Origin: an uncultured Verrucomicrobiales bacterium | Lineage (GTDB): Bacteria; Verrucomicrobiota; Verrucomicrobiia; Verrucomicrobiales; Akkermansiaceae | Direction of reading: 5' to 3' | Assembly: GCA_947039485.1 (NCBI GenBank) | Contig: CAMQZC010000022.1 | Span: 1-43,991, forward strand | DNA length: 43,991 bases | The notes under the pieces: model-generated | What the model was told of the DNA's origin: nothing | What the model saw: only the letters and a program-made list of their open reading frames with translations | Databases searched by the model: none | Position numbers and translations under genes: made by a program | Shown: positions 30,858 to 39,359 of the stretch, piece after piece | Layout of the letters: each line of letters starts with the position of its first letter | Numbering within the stretch: position 1 is the first letter of the stretch

Positions 30858-31943
30858 ATGAAGCCTAAATCCCTCTACCGCCCCAGCCTGCTAATTGCTG
30901 CCATGAGCATCCTTGGCGCCACACTCTGTCTGCCAGATACCGCCATCGCTCAGCAAGCCCCAGCATCCGATAAAAAGGCTAAGCCGCAAGCAAGCGCCCC
31001 CCAAGCGCGCCCGACACAGCGCATCGTCAACCGCATCGCTGCCACAGTCAACGGACGTCCCATCACTTCTAGCGAAGTGCGCATACGCCTCATGCCACTG
31101 ATGCAGCAGCTGCAGGGCAAATACCCACAGCAAGGCCCCGACTTTATCAATGAGCTCATCGATGCGAAAAGCACCGTCATCGATGAGCTCGTTGAGCGAG
31201 AGCTTGTCTTGAGTGAGTTTGGCCTCAAAGGGTACCAAATGCCCGAACAGCAAGTGGATGAGGAAATTAACAACCGAGTCCTCATGCGCTTCAACGGCAA
31301 GCGCAAGCACCTCATCGATGGCCTGCGCAAGAGTGGTATGAGCTATAGCGATTATCGTCAATCTGTGCGCAAGGAAATCACCGTAGGTGCCATGCGTAGG
31401 ACACGTTACGATCGCGACCTGCCCCCTACACCCGATGAACTCAAAGCCGAGTACCGCCGTAGCCGTCAAGAATACCGCGACCCTACAATGGACTCCGTGC
31501 AATTTGACAAAATCTTCATCCCCGTAGCAACCAGTGACCCCAACGTCAGCCCCGAGGAACAACATGCCCTCGCTGTAGAAGTCGCCAATAAGCTCCACTC
31601 CAAGCAAATTAGCTTCTCTGATGCCGCTAAGAAATACTCCTCGGACATGCACGCCAAAGACGGCGGATCCTGGCCCTACGTCAAGCGCCTCGACCTCGCA
31701 GTTAACTTTGCAGGCGTTGTCTTCACCGCCAAGCCCGGCACCATCGTAGGCCCCCTCTACGACAGCCACGGCTTCACCATCGTCAAAGTTGTCAACGTCC
31801 GGGAAGCAGCAGCACCCTCACTGAGTAAGCCCGAGGTCAAGAAAATGGTTGATGCAGCAGTACGCCGCAACAAGAGCGAAAAACGCTATCGTCAATGGGT
31901 CGAGCGCCTGCGTGACAAAGCCATCATCCGCAAATTTATCTAA
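30858..31943 (+). CDS. SurA-like periplasmic chaperone / parvulin peptidyl-prolyl isomerase
   Basis: 361 aa. Signal peptide (residues ~1-30, ...PDTAIAQQA), a Lys/Pro/Gln-rich linker, then a SurA N-terminal chaperone domain starting at QRIVNRIAATVNGRPITSSEV. A single parvulin domain at ~215-325 contains SVQFDKIFIPVA, FSDAAKKYSSDMHAKDGGSWPYV and VGPLYDSHGFTIVKVV. SurA of E. coli has two parvulin domains; this has one, like many SurA/PrsA relatives outside Proteobacteria. It should assist folding of outer-membrane proteins such as the barrel two genes upstream. The gene has its own promoter and terminator. Confidence 0.85.
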   Translation: MKPKSLYRPSLLIAAMSILGATLCLPDTAIAQQAPASDKKAKPQASAPQARPTQRIVNRIAATVNGRPITSSEVRIRLMPLMQQLQGKYPQQGPDFINELIDAKSTVIDELVERELVLSEFGLKGYQMPEQQVDEEINNRVLMRFNGKRKHLIDGLRKSGMSYSDYRQSVRKEITVGAMRRTRYDRDLPPTPDELKAEYRRSRQEYRDPTMDSVQFDKIFIPVATSDPNVSPEEQHALAVEVANKLHSKQISFSDAAKKYSSDMHAKDGGSWPYVKRLDLAVNFAGVVFTAKPGTIVGPLYDSHGFTIVKVVNVREAAAPSLSKPEVKKMVDAAVRRNKSEKRYRQWVERLRDKAIIRKFI

Positions 31944-31983
31944 GACAACGACAGCGCCTCAGCGCCCACTCAAGTCACAAAGC

Positions 31984-32016
31984 AACTCGCCAGCCCTCCA
32001 GCTGAGCGAGTTTTTT
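31984..32016 (+). terminator. terminator of the SurA-like gene
   Basis: Long stem: AACTCGC-CAGC (31984-31994) pairs with GCTG-a-GCGAGTT (32001-32012), with one bulged base and a 6-nt loop, then a T-run to 32016. About 40 bp after the stop. Confidence 0.85.
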
Positions 32017-32145
32017 GCGCCCACAACCCACGCGAGCCAGAGGCGGCTAAACAGCTAGACTAATAAACTTGCTCCCCCCCCAAAGTTGGAGCATAGTAAA
32101 AGCACAAAGCCGCAATAGCAATAGCAGCCACCAACAAGCAGAAAC

Positions 32146-32706
32146 ATGAGTATGAACAGCCCCAACCTCACCATTGAGAACCTCCGACTCGCGCTGAGCG
32201 CAAACAGCAAAGCCGCCGTCCAACTCTGCGGCTACGCCAGCCGCGCCGCACAAGAGCAGCACCCCTGCGTCGAGAAGCTCTTTAGCGCCTGTAGCCTCGC
32301 CCACCGCATCCTCGCAGGCAACCACGCCAAAGCCCTCCAAGAATTTGGAGAAGAACTCCCTCTCGTCAACTTCAGCATAGACATCCAGAGCAGCCAGAGT
32401 AATCTCCACGACAGCCTCAGCACCAGCAGCAGCGAGATAGCAGACATCTATCCCAACATGATTCATCAAGCCGAGCTAGACGAGCAAGCACACGCAGCAC
32501 GCAGCTTTAACTGGAGCCTCATCATCGAGCGTCAGCACATAGCCTACTACAGCCAAGCCATCGAGCACCTAGAGCAGGGCAGCGACTGCCATTTACCACG
32601 CCAATACGCCATTTGCCCCATCTGTGGAGACACCCTCAGTGCAGAGCTAGAGCATGAAAGCTGCCCCCTCTGCGGCTGCAGCAGCAATCTATACATCTAC
32701 ATCTAA
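32146..32706 (+). CDS. rubrerythrin-like protein with half of the diiron site lost
   Basis: 186 aa. A four-helix ferritin-like domain with the rubrerythrin pattern (NLRLALSANSKAAVQLCGYASRA...HPCVEKLFSACSLAHRILAGNHAKAL; YPNMIHQAELDEQAHAARSFNWSLIIERQHIAYY), then a rubredoxin-like C-terminal zinc/iron ribbon with CPICGD and CPLCGC. By eye alignment to rubrerythrin, the first-helix Glu is Asn and the ExxH of helix 2 is HxxL. The AExxE and ExxH of helices 3 and 4 are kept. Rubrerythrins reduce peroxide; with only half the ligands this one may bind a single metal or do something else. No clear promoter. Confidence 0.7.
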   Translation: MSMNSPNLTIENLRLALSANSKAAVQLCGYASRAAQEQHPCVEKLFSACSLAHRILAGNHAKALQEFGEELPLVNFSIDIQSSQSNLHDSLSTSSSEIADIYPNMIHQAELDEQAHAARSFNWSLIIERQHIAYYSQAIEHLEQGSDCHLPRQYAICPICGDTLSAELEHESCPLCGCSSNLYIYI

Positions 32707-32815
32707 AGACCGATTTAGAGCTTGAGGAATAAAATTTAAATCACTAAAGCTTATAAACAAGCAGACGAAATTATCCTAGCTACGCAAAATAATTAAGAAA
32801 ACTGCAATTTTAAGC

Positions 32816-32844
32816 TTGCAATAGCAAGCCAACAATACTATAAT
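32816..32844 (+). promoter_or_regulatory. tRNA-His promoter
   Basis: TTGCAA (32816-32821), 17-bp spacer, TATAAT (32839-32844): a near-consensus promoter ending 27 bp before the tRNA, followed by a C-run and GC-rich start region. Confidence 0.75.
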
Positions 32845-32871
32845 ACCCCCGCACGCAGTGCAAAACTAAAC

Positions 32872-32944
32872 GGTGGCTATAGTTCAGTGGTAGAGCCCCT
32901 GATTGTGATTCAGGTTGTCGTGGGTTCGAGCCCCACTAGTCACC
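32872..32944 (+). tRNA. tRNA-His (anticodon GTG)
   Basis: Cloverleaf folds fully. Acceptor GTGGCTA (32873-32879) pairs with TAGTCAC (32937-32943). The extra G at 32872 pairs with C at 32944, the G-1:C73 pair that identifies tRNA-His. Anticodon stem CCTGA/TCAGG encloses loop TTGTGAT with GTG at 32905-32907. The T arm GTGGG-TTCGAGC-CCCAC is present. CCA is not encoded. Positions downstream of tRNA genes are common integration sites, and the base composition changes right after this one. Confidence 0.97.
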
Positions 32945-32950
32945 CTAGTA

Positions 32951-32992
32951 AAAAAAGAGGAATTCAGATATTAATCTGAGTTCCTCTTTTTG
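32951..32992 (+). terminator. tRNA-His terminator
   Basis: An 18-bp stem with one G-T pair (32952-32969 against 32974-32991), a 4-nt loop, and an A-rich left and T-rich right side. Directly after the tRNA; likely bidirectional. Confidence 0.9.
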
Positions 32993-33300
32993 TTTATACA
33001 TTTAATAGCATCACCTTACGCCGTGATGGATTGTAAGCCCAATTTTCACAAAATTGCCTAATTGAGCACCATCACGCCCCCACAAGGCACTCGCGCACTC
33101 GCCAGCACTCGGACTTGCGGAACCACCACCACCTTGCCTTGATAATCAACATCTATAAAAATCAGTCAATGTGGTGGTAGTCAAACCTCTTAGCTAAAAG
33201 GTTACAAGGTCAATTATCGAACTAGCATAGAATTATTTTATGAACATTGGTGATTCAAGTGGATATATTTGTTGAATATTCTTTTTACTTCATTCACAAT
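32993..33300. other. gene-free boundary region of the accessory island
   Basis: No gene is supported here. The stretch begins AT-rich after the terminator, has a short GC-rich block (33065-33150) with CCACCACCAC repeats and a matching GTGGTGGTAG at 33170-33180, and becomes AT-rich again. I looked for a second copy of the tRNA 3' end, as expected for an attachment site, and did not find one inside the window. Confidence 0.5.
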
Positions 33301-33420
33301 ATGGGAATGTTATTTAGAAATATATATAATCATGATCAAGCATCAAATACACAAGATAATGTACATTCTCGCACAGAAGACACCTCCTGACTCCCTCGTG
33401 AAATTAATGACGCGTTAGAA

Positions 33421-35166
33421 ATGATTGCTCATACCAATGAGCCACTTGCTCAACGAAGCCATAACACGGGATGGAAATTCTTGCAACAAATTTTCGACTC
33501 GCACTATATTCATAACAAAGCCTTTAATGCGGAACGTGACCACACTGATGTCAGTGATAAGGATGATGATGATATTGATTTTAATCGCGATGATCACCAA
33601 GGATTTTTGCAAACTGCGAAGCAACGTATTAAGAATGCGCGTCAACGAATGAGTCCAGTGGAATTTCGCTATACAATGAGGCTAAATCCTGTTGAACGAT
33701 TCAAACGAATCCAATCTGCAAGCGATGACGAGTCCCAGAACTACACTGGTTTTGATTCACTCACTATAAAAAATTCTGATTCTACACCAGAACCATCAGA
33801 TAACTCTACAGTTCATAATAATCAAGATAAAATTGAACAAACTAAAAGCTCCCTACCGACTAAACAGGATCACATCCCACCTCAGATCGATCCCCTTCAC
33901 TATGATAATGACAATAGTAGCGATACAAAAAACACTGATGATAAAATCATTCCGCAGATCTCAGCTACGCCTCCTGCTTTGAGAGAGAAAGCTAATGATA
34001 AAGTCATTCCTCAAACCTCAGCTACGCCTCCTACTTGGAGAGAAAAAACTGATGATAAAGTCATTCAGCAGACCTCAGCTACGCCACCATCCTTGAGTAA
34101 AAACACGCATCCAGAAGATAAGTCCTTTCTTTCAACAGTCGGGGATGGTGTGAATTATGCTATATCGAGTGCTGCCGATGCAGCTAAATCAAGCGTACAA
34201 GCCACAGGTGTATTGGGTGCGTTATACGCATTTAAAGCAGCAGATTCCCTAAAGAGTACAGTTGGATATGCGGGTGGGAGTGATTCGATAAAAGATGGGA
34301 TTGACACCGTGGGAAATATAGCTGCTGGCACAAGCATATATACTGGACATGTTGCATCACGTGTCATCAATGCGGGTGAAGTAAGCACTCAAGAAGGGCC
34401 AGGAGCAGGCTATCGCCAATTAAAAGAAGACCTTACTGGTGATATTCCTAGGCTGCGTACCGAGACCCTCGATTGGGTGAAAACGAATAAGGATACCATC
34501 ATGCAGGCGCAAGAAGCATTTGGGGTGAATCTTTTGGGTAAGAAAAACATGAATGATGAAATGTTACTTTCCACAGTCTTGGCAATTAGCGAGGAATTTA
34601 ATAGAAAAGGAAACCCTGCAAATAGATTGATTGATTGGGCTCAGGATGGTATTGTTTCTTCATATGGTAGGGTTGTGGATATGGGTGACTTAAGCCCAAA
34701 CATAGGTGCTGGGAATATCAATTTGCCTACGGCGGAGAAGCTAGCCACTCGACTCAATGACTTACCCAATCCTAACCACCCAGATATGAAGGAACTCAAG
34801 AGAAAGGTTCTCGGATCAGAGGCAGAGCTTTCGAGATACATATTGACGGCTAAAGGCACTGCCATGGTGGGAGGTGCCATCATGTATCTAATTAAAAAAG
34901 ACATCAAAAATGATCATTTTTTTGCGGAGTATCAGGCAAATAAAAATGAATTCAATGTTGATAAGATACAAAATTTAGTTGATATTTGGAGAGAAGGTCC
35001 AACCCGTATTGATAGAATGAGGGGAAATCAACAAAAAGCCAAGAAAAATAATCAAGCTTACGAACCTATGCCCAAGCATTTCGGATTAAACATCAGTGAT
35101 AAAAACGCTACAGATATAAAATACATCGTATACCCGAACACAAATGAATACTTCCAGATAGAATAA
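33421..35166 (+). CDS. large repeat-containing protein with a possible lysozyme-like domain
   Basis: 581 aa from ATG 33421. Residues ~1-170 are polar and disordered. Three 19-residue repeats (DDKxIxQxSATPPxxRE) occupy ~173-229, followed by an Ala/Gly-rich segment (~235-330). The C-terminal part has MLLSTVLAISEEFNRKG (~382-398) and ...NIGAGNINLPTAEKLA (~425), resembling the catalytic-Glu helix and G-x-G-N-I-x-x-x-TA loop of lysozyme/lytic-transglycosylase folds; this is inference. There is no signal peptide. The same frame continues upstream to 33301 except for a TGA at 33388, so the original protein may have been longer. It precedes a multi-TM gene that could be its immunity protein. Other possibilities are a phage or structural protein. 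Confidence 0.6.
   Translation: MIAHTNEPLAQRSHNTGWKFLQQIFDSHYIHNKAFNAERDHTDVSDKDDDDIDFNRDDHQGFLQTAKQRIKNARQRMSPVEFRYTMRLNPVERFKRIQSASDDESQNYTGFDSLTIKNSDSTPEPSDNSTVHNNQDKIEQTKSSLPTKQDHIPPQIDPLHYDNDNSSDTKNTDDKIIPQISATPPALREKANDKVIPQTSATPPTWREKTDDKVIQQTSATPPSLSKNTHPEDKSFLSTVGDGVNYAISSAADAAKSSVQATGVLGALYAFKAADSLKSTVGYAGGSDSIKDGIDTVGNIAAGTSIYTGHVASRVINAGEVSTQEGPGAGYRQLKEDLTGDIPRLRTETLDWVKTNKDTIMQAQEAFGVNLLGKKNMNDEMLLSTVLAISEEFNRKGNPANRLIDWAQDGIVSSYGRVVDMGDLSPNIGAGNINLPTAEKLATRLNDLPNPNHPDMKELKRKVLGSEAELSRYILTAKGTAMVGGAIMYLIKKDIKNDHFFAEYQANKNEFNVDKIQNLVDIWREGPTRIDRMRGNQQKAKKNNQAYEPMPKHFGLNISDKNATDIKYIVYPNTNEYFQIE
33937..34107 (+). repeat. three 57-bp in-frame tandem repeats
   Basis: Copies begin at 33937, 33994 and 34051, each 57 bp (19 residues), inside the 33421-35166 gene. 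Each encodes a proline/threonine-rich unit ending in SATPPxxxxK. They are diverged (several substitutions each), so they are not a recent slippage product. They look like a flexible linker or stalk. Confidence 0.85.
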
Positions 35167-35204
35167 TAAATAAAGCTTAAAAAATCCTACTAAGCTGAAA
35201 GTCA

Positions 35205-35233
35205 TTGACTTTTCTCTCTGATCGTTATATATT
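35205..35233 (+). promoter_or_regulatory. predicted promoter of the duplicated membrane protein gene
   Basis: TTGACT (35205-35210), 17-bp spacer, TATATT (35228-35233), then about 29 nt of purine-rich leader (GAGGAAAGAGAGAAAG) to the GTG at 35269. Confidence 0.5.
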
Positions 35234-35268
35234 ATAGAAATCGATAGAGGAAAGAGAGAAAGACGGCT

Positions 35269-36165
35269 GTGAATAAATGGATCATTAAAGTGACATGTTT
35301 TTTTGGCGCAAGTAATTTGTTATTTACTTACGTATTCTTTCTTCTATGGATTGCTCATATGATGATTCAGGCTAATTTAGACCCTTTTACAGGTGTGAGT
35401 CTGGATCATCTGGACGAAGTACTTAGGTCTAATTTAGAGCATGCGCTTCAGTTTAGCATGTATTTAGCCTTTTTCTTTGCTATGGTATATCCCTTATCAA
35501 AAATATCTTGCTGCTTATTCCAGCTATTACCAAAAAGAGAAAAACAGCAGTGCAGAAAAGAATATTTCCAAAAGTGGGTGCCTCGTTTAGGTACAATAGC
35601 TTTACGGTCATCAGGGGTATTAATGGCGACTTGGTGGCTAATCCATGTAGCCACTTTGCTGCCATCATATCTTAATTATTTAATTATGCTTATTCTTTCT
35701 TGGACTCTCATCCTTTCTGGAATCACTGCTATGATAAGCCTTGCGGCCTATTTGCTCATACGGCTTTACCTCTGGATATTATCAAAAATGGAGCAACAGC
35801 AGAGCGAAAAAGAATATTTCCAAAAGTGGGTTTCTCGTTTAGGTGCAATAGCTTTGCGATCATCAGGGGTATTAATGGCGACTTGGTGGCTAAGCTATGT
35901 AAGCACTTTACTGCCCGCTGATCTTAGTTATTTAATTGTGGCTATTCTTTTTCTTCCTATCGTAATATCTCTCCACCTTTCTGGAATCATTGCCATGATA
36001 AGCCTTGCGGCCTATTTGCTCATGCGGCTTTACGTCTGGGGTTTTGCGCGCATAGAAATGAGCACAGCACATAAACGAAAAGTCAGCTACCTGAACTACA
36101 CGCTCTACGCCATGGCAAGTGCCTTTCAACTCTATGTCTATTTCTATCACTACCCCACCCTTTAA
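35269..36165 (+). CDS. multi-TM membrane protein with internal 84-residue duplication
   Basis: 298 aa starting at GTG 35269, after a purine-rich leader. About six to seven transmembrane helices: one at ~5-35, one at ~62-85, then two copies of an 84-residue unit. Each unit begins KEYFQKWVxRLGxIALRSSGVLMATWWL and holds two or three helices (…LSGIxAMISLAAYLLxRLY…). No transporter or enzyme motif is seen. It lies 100 bp after the putative lysozyme-like protein, has its own promoter, and could be its membrane-bound immunity partner (inference from context only). The duplicated units are very similar at DNA level, so the duplication is recent. Confidence 0.65.
   Translation: MNKWIIKVTCFFGASNLLFTYVFFLLWIAHMMIQANLDPFTGVSLDHLDEVLRSNLEHALQFSMYLAFFFAMVYPLSKISCCLFQLLPKREKQQCRKEYFQKWVPRLGTIALRSSGVLMATWWLIHVATLLPSYLNYLIMLILSWTLILSGITAMISLAAYLLIRLYLWILSKMEQQQSEKEYFQKWVSRLGAIALRSSGVLMATWWLSYVSTLLPADLSYLIVAILFLPIVISLHLSGIIAMISLAAYLLMRLYVWGFARIEMSTAHKRKVSYLNYTLYAMASAFQLYVYFYHYPTL
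35559..36062 (+). repeat. tandem 252-bp duplication within a membrane protein gene
   Basis: Positions 35559-35810 and 35811-36062 are related with a 252-bp period. The first ~85 bp of each copy differ at only a few positions, and similarity falls in the middle, near 35680/35930. It is in frame and adds 84 residues. Confidence 0.85.
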
Positions 36166-36226
36166 AAGGAATGCTTCGATGCCTATTTTAAACGAAAGGC
36201 AGCACTTTAAGCCATGCTTGGCATCA

Positions 36227-36619
36227 TCATCCCATAGTTGAAAAAATTATCCGCTCAATTTCGCTTGGAGGATTGTTGAGCATGGAGAGGAGGTCACTCA
36301 TGAGTTTACGGCTGATTCCTATCATTTTTGCGAATGCGGCTGGTGAGTCGAAGATGCCTGTGCCGAGTATGCGTTCAAGCATGAGGGCGTTTACCATGCA
36401 GATGGCTTCTGTGCTGTGTGTTTGTTCTTTGGGTAGGACGCGAGATGCGATTTCGTCTCCCATGGTACGTGGGCGTAGTTGACGGTGAGAGCCTTTGCTT
36501 CCGTAAGTGATGATAATGGTGCCTACATTCAAAATGCAAGTACAATACTTTAAGCTTTGTCGATTAATGGCATAAGTCACTGATAATACACCTCGCCAGA
36601 AGCGGGTTGATACCTTCAC
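36227..36619 (-). CDS. recombinase-associated HTH protein, probably a remnant
   Basis: Up to 130 aa. The C-terminal half (ALMLERILGTGIFDSPAAFAKMIGISRKLMSDLLSMLNNPPSEIERIIF) matches, by pattern, the helix-turn-helix region of small proteins found next to, or fused to, serine site-specific recombinases ('...AELARLGHVTRARVTQILNLLxLAPEIQE...'). The N-terminal half is not convincing; a shorter start near 36463 is plausible. No recombinase gene is found next to it, so it is likely the leftover of a mobile element in the island. Confidence 0.5.
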   Translation of the reverse strand: MKVSTRFWRGVLSVTYAINRQSLKYCTCILNVGTIIITYGSKGSHRQLRPRTMGDEIASRVLPKEQTHSTEAICMVNALMLERILGTGIFDSPAAFAKMIGISRKLMSDLLSMLNNPPSEIERIIFSTMG

Positions 36620-36630
36620 GGATCAACCCG
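36603..36630. repeat. inverted repeat beside the HTH remnant
   Basis: CGGGTTGAT (36603-36611) and ATCAACCCG (36622-36630), perfect 9-bp arms and a 10-nt spacer. No T-run follows on either strand, so it is not a standard terminator. It covers the start of the 36227-36619 frame and could be an operator or an old recombination site. Confidence 0.5.
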
Positions 36631-36853
36631 ACTCTTTGTATCTCCGCTCCATCAACGAAAGAAGATTGACTTCTGCAACCGTCATACGCTACACTGACAA
36701 TCTGATGGAACGCCTGACCTCGAGCACCATCCCCACCTCAGATACAATAGCCACCGCTACTGTGGTAGATGGCTTTACAACAAAGCAAATTGACCACCTA
36801 GGCGTAGAACGGGCATCCACCCAACAATACACACATTTCATTTTTGTAAACCT

Positions 36854-37921
36854 ATGATTAAAAATCCTTGCCTAGATCCACATTATAAATACTTCGGGTT
36901 TTATTTATTTAATAATAATGATTTCGATTTTCAAAATTTTATTTCGTTAACTCCTCAATTACCTCAATATGCATTCCAATTAGATGATTCAGCGCTTGTT
37001 GTACTTTGGCGCAGTTATGAATTATTAGGAAGCCCAAGGGGATTTCGAGAAGAGATTTGGGGCAATAAAGATGAGCAGGCAGAACCCATGCCTTTGCATC
37101 TCCTGTTTGATTATTTTTCGCATCTTGGCTATTTTTGTCCTACTGCTACGCTTATATCGATTGTACCAGATCATCTCCACCGCGTTCATCAGTTATGCGA
37201 AGTTCCCGCGATTAATCTTCATGACTTTTCTTCATCGAATATGTCGGCTCAAGGAATGCGCGTATTTATTGATAAAGAACTAAATATTAAGAAAATTTTC
37301 CCTCAACATCAAAAAATTGAAGAAATCCAAATCCATAAAAGCACAGTAAATCATTTGCCCTTTAAAGAATATTGTACCGATGGAATTACTCGATTAAGAA
37401 TACTTTTGTCTTTTATCAATGATGCCCCTAGTTATAGAAGATGGTATCCAGATGTTTACCGTGCGTATCATTTATTCGCATATTGGTACAACGAAATAAA
37501 CGATTCAAAAACAATAAGATGTGACTGCGAAGATATATCCATGAGAATGAATCGAATGGACTTTCAAGAGTGGTATATTATAGGGGAATGTTGGAAAGCG
37601 CTCATTCCTTTAGGGCTTCAGTGCGTCTATATAGAGGATTTAGAATGTTACGCTATTTATGATTATCAGCCTAATAAAGCTCGACGATTTTCCATAGAGA
37701 ATTTTGATAATATAAAAAAGAAAATGACAATTAGCCAGACTGATAGCAATGGCTCAAATCTTGAACAACTATTATTTAACGCAACATATTGTCTTCACTT
37801 TTTTCCAAAATCAGCATCTTCATTTTCATCGTTGTACCTACAAGATGAATCAAATAAATTGATAGGTATCCTTAAAATTAACCAATATCCATATGAAATA
37901 GATGATGATGAAGAAAATTAG
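36854..37921 (+). CDS. unrecognised 355-aa protein
   Basis: AT-rich gene encoding a soluble, aromatic- and acidic-rich protein. I do not recognise a family. It has no signal peptide or TM helix. Visible pieces include many Tyr/Phe/Trp, a CDCED cluster (~232), and a strongly acidic end (YEIDDDEEN). The N-terminus (PHYKYFGFYLFNNNDFDFQNF) begins like a self-contained fold, so the ATG at 36854 is reasonable although no ribosome site is seen. Position between a mobile-element remnant and a broken restriction gene, and its low GC, suggest acquired DNA. It could be an immunity or accessory protein of the island, but nothing shows this directly. Confidence 0.6.
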   Translation: MIKNPCLDPHYKYFGFYLFNNNDFDFQNFISLTPQLPQYAFQLDDSALVVLWRSYELLGSPRGFREEIWGNKDEQAEPMPLHLLFDYFSHLGYFCPTATLISIVPDHLHRVHQLCEVPAINLHDFSSSNMSAQGMRVFIDKELNIKKIFPQHQKIEEIQIHKSTVNHLPFKEYCTDGITRLRILLSFINDAPSYRRWYPDVYRAYHLFAYWYNEINDSKTIRCDCEDISMRMNRMDFQEWYIIGECWKALIPLGLQCVYIEDLECYAIYDYQPNKARRFSIENFDNIKKKMTISQTDSNGSNLEQLLFNATYCLHFFPKSASSFSSLYLQDESNKLIGILKINQYPYEIDDDEEN

Positions 37922-38504
37922 TAAAAAGCTGCCTAGGGAAGCATACAGGAAAAACACGACGAAGAACCCTTCACCCAAGGTCTAGCTGAAAATCCTTTAG
38001 CTGATCCCCCTCTCTGGGCTCCCTTTATTTAGTATTCAGGAATCAAAGCGGTTATTATGCCATTCCAATATTGTTTAACTTAAGAAGAAACTCTTTCCTT
38101 CGATTAAAATTCCAGTGCAATAGAGCCTTAGTATACCCAATCTAATTCAATCAATGAACCACCATTTTTCTTAGAGCGACTTCTGGCATACCGCCCCATA
38201 CTCCGCCTAGCCGATGAAGCCCAACATCGCGAAAGGAAAACGAGGTAACAAATTCAAAATAGACACAGCAAGACCCAAGCAAGCCATAGGCGCCGATGAA
38301 TGTACCCCCATCAATATCTCAGGCTATGTAGGCAATGACAACTGCGCGTTATCACCAGTTCAATTGACTTGTGATAACGGCTCCGTTTGTATGATGCGGC
38401 TTCATATATATATTGTATAGCTATTGTCTATTAACGAAAAAAGAACGCATCCCGGCATGGGGCTGTTCGCCATTATATTAGCTTGTAGCGAGTTAGTAGA
38501 TTCG
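37922..38504. other. gene-free stretch with an inverted repeat
   Basis: About 580 bp without a convincing gene; a 68-codon frame at 38214 looks like chance. It contains GTTATCAC (38348-38355) and GTGATAAC (38371-38378), perfect 8-bp arms with a 15-nt loop, not followed by a T-run. Base composition changes several times, as expected for accumulated fragments. Confidence 0.5.
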
Positions 38505-39359
38505 TCAAGAGACGCTAGATTGCTTCGCCTTTATATGAATAATAAATTGCTCAAGTGTCATTATTTCATGCTGTCTTTTGGAAGGGTACTTCGAAAGGTT
38601 GCTAGCTGGGATAACGAGCTGCACTTGGCTATCCCTCATCTCTTGAAGCTGCGGTGACGAGATGCCTTCTTGGAGGGTGAAGAGATGTTTAGGCGTGATG
38701 CGCTGTGCTTCTGTAATTACTTGGCGACACCTATCCTTACAGCATGTCTTAGCGGCAAGCATACTCAGATCTGCTGGGGGGAAGATTTTGTTGTGGTAGG
38801 CTTGGCTAGAGGGGAAGAGGAAGTCTGGCTTCTTTCTTCCCTCTGTCATGATTTGCTGCTCAAATTGAAGTTGTTCATCAATGAAGATACTAGCAAGGTG
38901 ATGCTCTAGAGATGCCCCAGCTCGGGACTTTCTTCGGTTTGAGACGGAGTGTGCCAACTTGATGAACTCATCGACGCTGGCGAAACCCTCGAGGATAGCG
39001 GGGAGGGTATACTTCATCTCTAAATGGCGAAATATTGCAAACTCAATTTATCGGCGCTTCAAGAGAATTTTTGATGGGTGCCTGCAGTCGTGCTTGATCT
39101 GCGCTATGGAGAGCTGGGAGATGAGGAGGGTAGTGGGGTAGTCGCGGAACCAAGAGCTGGGAATCAGCTTAAGGTCGTTCGATTCTACTTGCGCATGCTG
39201 ATGTTGTGGCTGGTATTGAACTTGCTGAGGCTCGAGCTCGCAGCCCATCCATTCTTCTAAGAGTTCCTCTTCTTCAATATTTTGAGCGACCCAAACAATG
39301 ATTTCTTGTTGTGCTCCAGCCCTGCTTGGCGGGGGGCATGCAAAGAGGAAAATTTTCAC
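38505..39359 (-). pseudogene. EcoRII-type restriction endonuclease, broken by an in-frame stop and 5'-truncated
   Basis: Two frames (39359-39048 and 39017-38505) lie in the same reading phase and are separated only by a TAA at 39048-39050. Joined, they read ...SKILLKRR-stop-IEFAIFRHLE..., a continuous match to the EcoRII C-terminal domain. That domain includes NRRKSRAGASLEHHL, KPDFLFPS (catalytic Asp), AAKTCCKDR (the K-containing strand) and HLFTLQEGIS. The upstream part matches the centre of EcoRII (LEEWMGCELEP..., IPSSWFRDYPTT). About 284 codons remain against roughly 400 in EcoRII, and an upstream TGA at 39366-39368 closes the frame, so the DNA-binding N-terminus is missing. EcoRII enzymes cut CCWGG; no matching cytosine methyltransferase is seen nearby. 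Restart at ATG 39017 could still produce the catalytic domain alone. Confidence 0.85.

Noticed and set aside
30891..31769. 292-codon frame opposite the SurA-like gene
   Set aside because: Antisense shadow; the SurA-like frame has a signal peptide, domain motifs, promoter and terminator.
33065..33185. Second copy of the tRNA-His 3' end as an attachment site
   Set aside because: The GC-rich patch near 33.1 kb does not match the tRNA T arm or acceptor sequence, and no other match was seen downstream.
36636..36857. 73-codon plus-strand frame before the 355-aa gene
   Set aside because: No recognisable motif, low-complexity Thr/Ser composition, no promoter or ribosome site, and it overlaps the next start.
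38424..38657. 77-codon plus-strand frame opposite the EcoRII-like remnant
   Set aside because: It is antisense to the EcoRII catalytic-domain 3' end and has no protein-like features.
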